Source: Pasteurellaceae bacterium RH1A (GTDB taxonomy: Bacteria > Pseudomonadota > Gammaproteobacteria > Enterobacterales > Pasteurellaceae). From it: a stretch of DNA of 64,000 bases. Below the pieces are notes generated by a model. The model worked only from the letters and a program-made list of their open reading frames with translations. It had not been told where the DNA came from and did not search any database. The stretch is taken from the NCBI GenBank assembly GCA_012221805.1, contig CP015195.1, positions 1,101,771-1,165,770 on the forward strand, read 5' to 3'. Positions 63,483 through 64,000 of the stretch are shown here, piece by piece (position 1 is the first letter of the stretch; each line of letters starts with the position of its first letter). Made by a program: the position numbers and the translations under genes.

Positions 63483-64000
63483 TTAACGTTTAAAGAAGCT
63501 GCCTGTATTTGCTTCAATAAAGGAGCCGTGAATCAGCAAAATCCCCAGCCCAATCAGCACCAAGCCCAAACCTAGTTTTAAGCCCAAGGCCAGCTTTTGG
63601 CTGGTTTGGTGGGAAAAATACCAACGGCTGAGGGAAAGAGCCTTTTGGCGGGCGACCAAGACCAAATAGGCAAAGAGGCTTAAGGTTAGCCCTGTGCCGA
63701 TCGACATCACTAACGTGGCAGCCATGCCCCAGGGGTAGAGATCAAGCGTATAGGCCAAAAAGAGCACCAAAATGGCACCCGTACAAGGCCTGGCCCCAAT
63801 GCTCAAAATAATCATAGCCTGTTCCTTCCAGCCCCGAGCCTCTTCCAGCTGGCCCTGGCTGGGCAAATGCTGATGGCCACAGCCACAATTTTCGGTATGA
63901 ATATGGGCAGGCTTGAGTGCAGAGCTGGCTTGACTAAGCGGGCGAATTTGTTGAATTTTCGGTTTTTTTACCCGCTTGTTAAGGCTTTTGGTTGCCTGAT
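63483..64000 (-). CDS. NicO/RcnA-type nickel/cobalt transporter (N-terminal part outside window)
   Basis: The minus-strand frame is open to the window edge and encodes at least 171 residues. A His/Cys-rich metal-binding loop (HIHTENCGCGHQHLP) precedes three membrane helices; 'MIILSIGARPCTGAILVLFLAYTLDLYPWGMAATLVMSIGTGLTLSLFAYLVLVAR' holds the family's second conserved motif (GxRPCxGA). NicO members such as RcnA export Ni2+/Co2+, while others take part in import. The direction cannot be deduced. The last residues are SFFKR. Confidence 0.85.
   Translation of the reverse strand, partial: QATKSLNKRVKKPKIQQIRPLSQASSALKPAHIHTENCGCGHQHLPSQGQLEEARGWKEQAMIILSIGARPCTGAILVLFLAYTLDLYPWGMAATLVMSIGTGLTLSLFAYLVLVARQKALSLSRWYFSHQTSQKLALGLKLGLGLVLIGLGILLIHGSFIEANTGSFFKR

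Noticed and set aside
1..64000. tRNA, rRNA, riboswitch or prophage genes
   Set aside because: I looked for clover-leaf-type stems with CCA ends, ribosomal segments and phage structural proteins and saw none. A tRNAscan/Infernal run would settle this.

Overview
The window comes from a member of the Pasteurellaceae (Gammaproteobacteria). Most genes are typical of the family: lptD, hemN-yihI, pckA, msbA, qseBC, sucABCD, menA/menE, mukFE, seqA and aroC-mepA. The DNA-uptake word ACAAGCGGT (reverse ACCGCTTGT) recurs between genes, often as inverted pairs in terminators. This is the Apl-type uptake sequence of the Actinobacillus pleuropneumoniae/Mannheimia side of the family, not the Hin-type. The species cannot be named from the sequence alone. 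No rRNA, tRNA or CRISPR array was found.

Layout. 1-4130 (minus): partial lptD, hemN, a DUF2489 gene and yihI. 4351-11364: a visibly AT-rich accessory island bracketed by two imperfect direct repeats of about 140-155 bp. It holds a DEDDh exonuclease gene and then six minus-strand genes of a mosaic, uncharacterised paralogous family; one is fused to a GIY-YIG nuclease-like domain and one is broken. 11644-16147: an ArsR-type regulator with matching operators at itself and at an Old Yellow Enzyme gene, a metallo-beta-lactamase-fold hydrolase, a DUF1989 gene and a frameshifted rhuM. 16262-31000: core metabolism and envelope genes (pckA, ndk, yoaA, an lrgAB-like pair, msbA, a Nif3-type gene, udk, dcd, dsbE/ccmG, ccmH, a SIMPL protein, trmO, menA). 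30280-39322: a DASS/RCK transporter, gltS, the QseBC two-component system, cysK, nagZ and rlmC. 39378-47630: the 2-oxoglutarate dehydrogenase and succinyl-CoA synthetase genes, split by a MITE-like repeat (sucA/sucB) and by an IS481-type element plus another repeat (sucB/sucC). 47629-59461: ybfF, seqA, menE, two MscK/MscM-type mechanosensitive channel genes on either side of aroC (the first frameshifted), and mepA. 59587-64000: mukF and mukE without mukB behind them, an IS256-like element nested in a MITE-like repeat, msrB and a partial NicO/RcnA metal transporter gene.

Themes. pckA and sucA, a gluconeogenic and a TCA-cycle gene, each have a good CRP-like site placed about 41 bp upstream of a plausible start, so carbon-catabolite control probably joins them. 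A consensus PmrA/QseB box lies between gltS and qseB. At least three or four families of short palindromic intergenic repeats are scattered here, including eight BIME/REP-like doublets. Five single-base frameshifts occur, all in accessory, mobile or duplicated genes.

The most novel-looking part is the 5.1-10.7 kb gene array: a roughly 60-residue module occurs one to three times per protein, followed by a Trp-rich segment and leucine-rich repeats, or by a nuclease domain. It may be a polymorphic effector/immunity or defence locus, but that function is inference.
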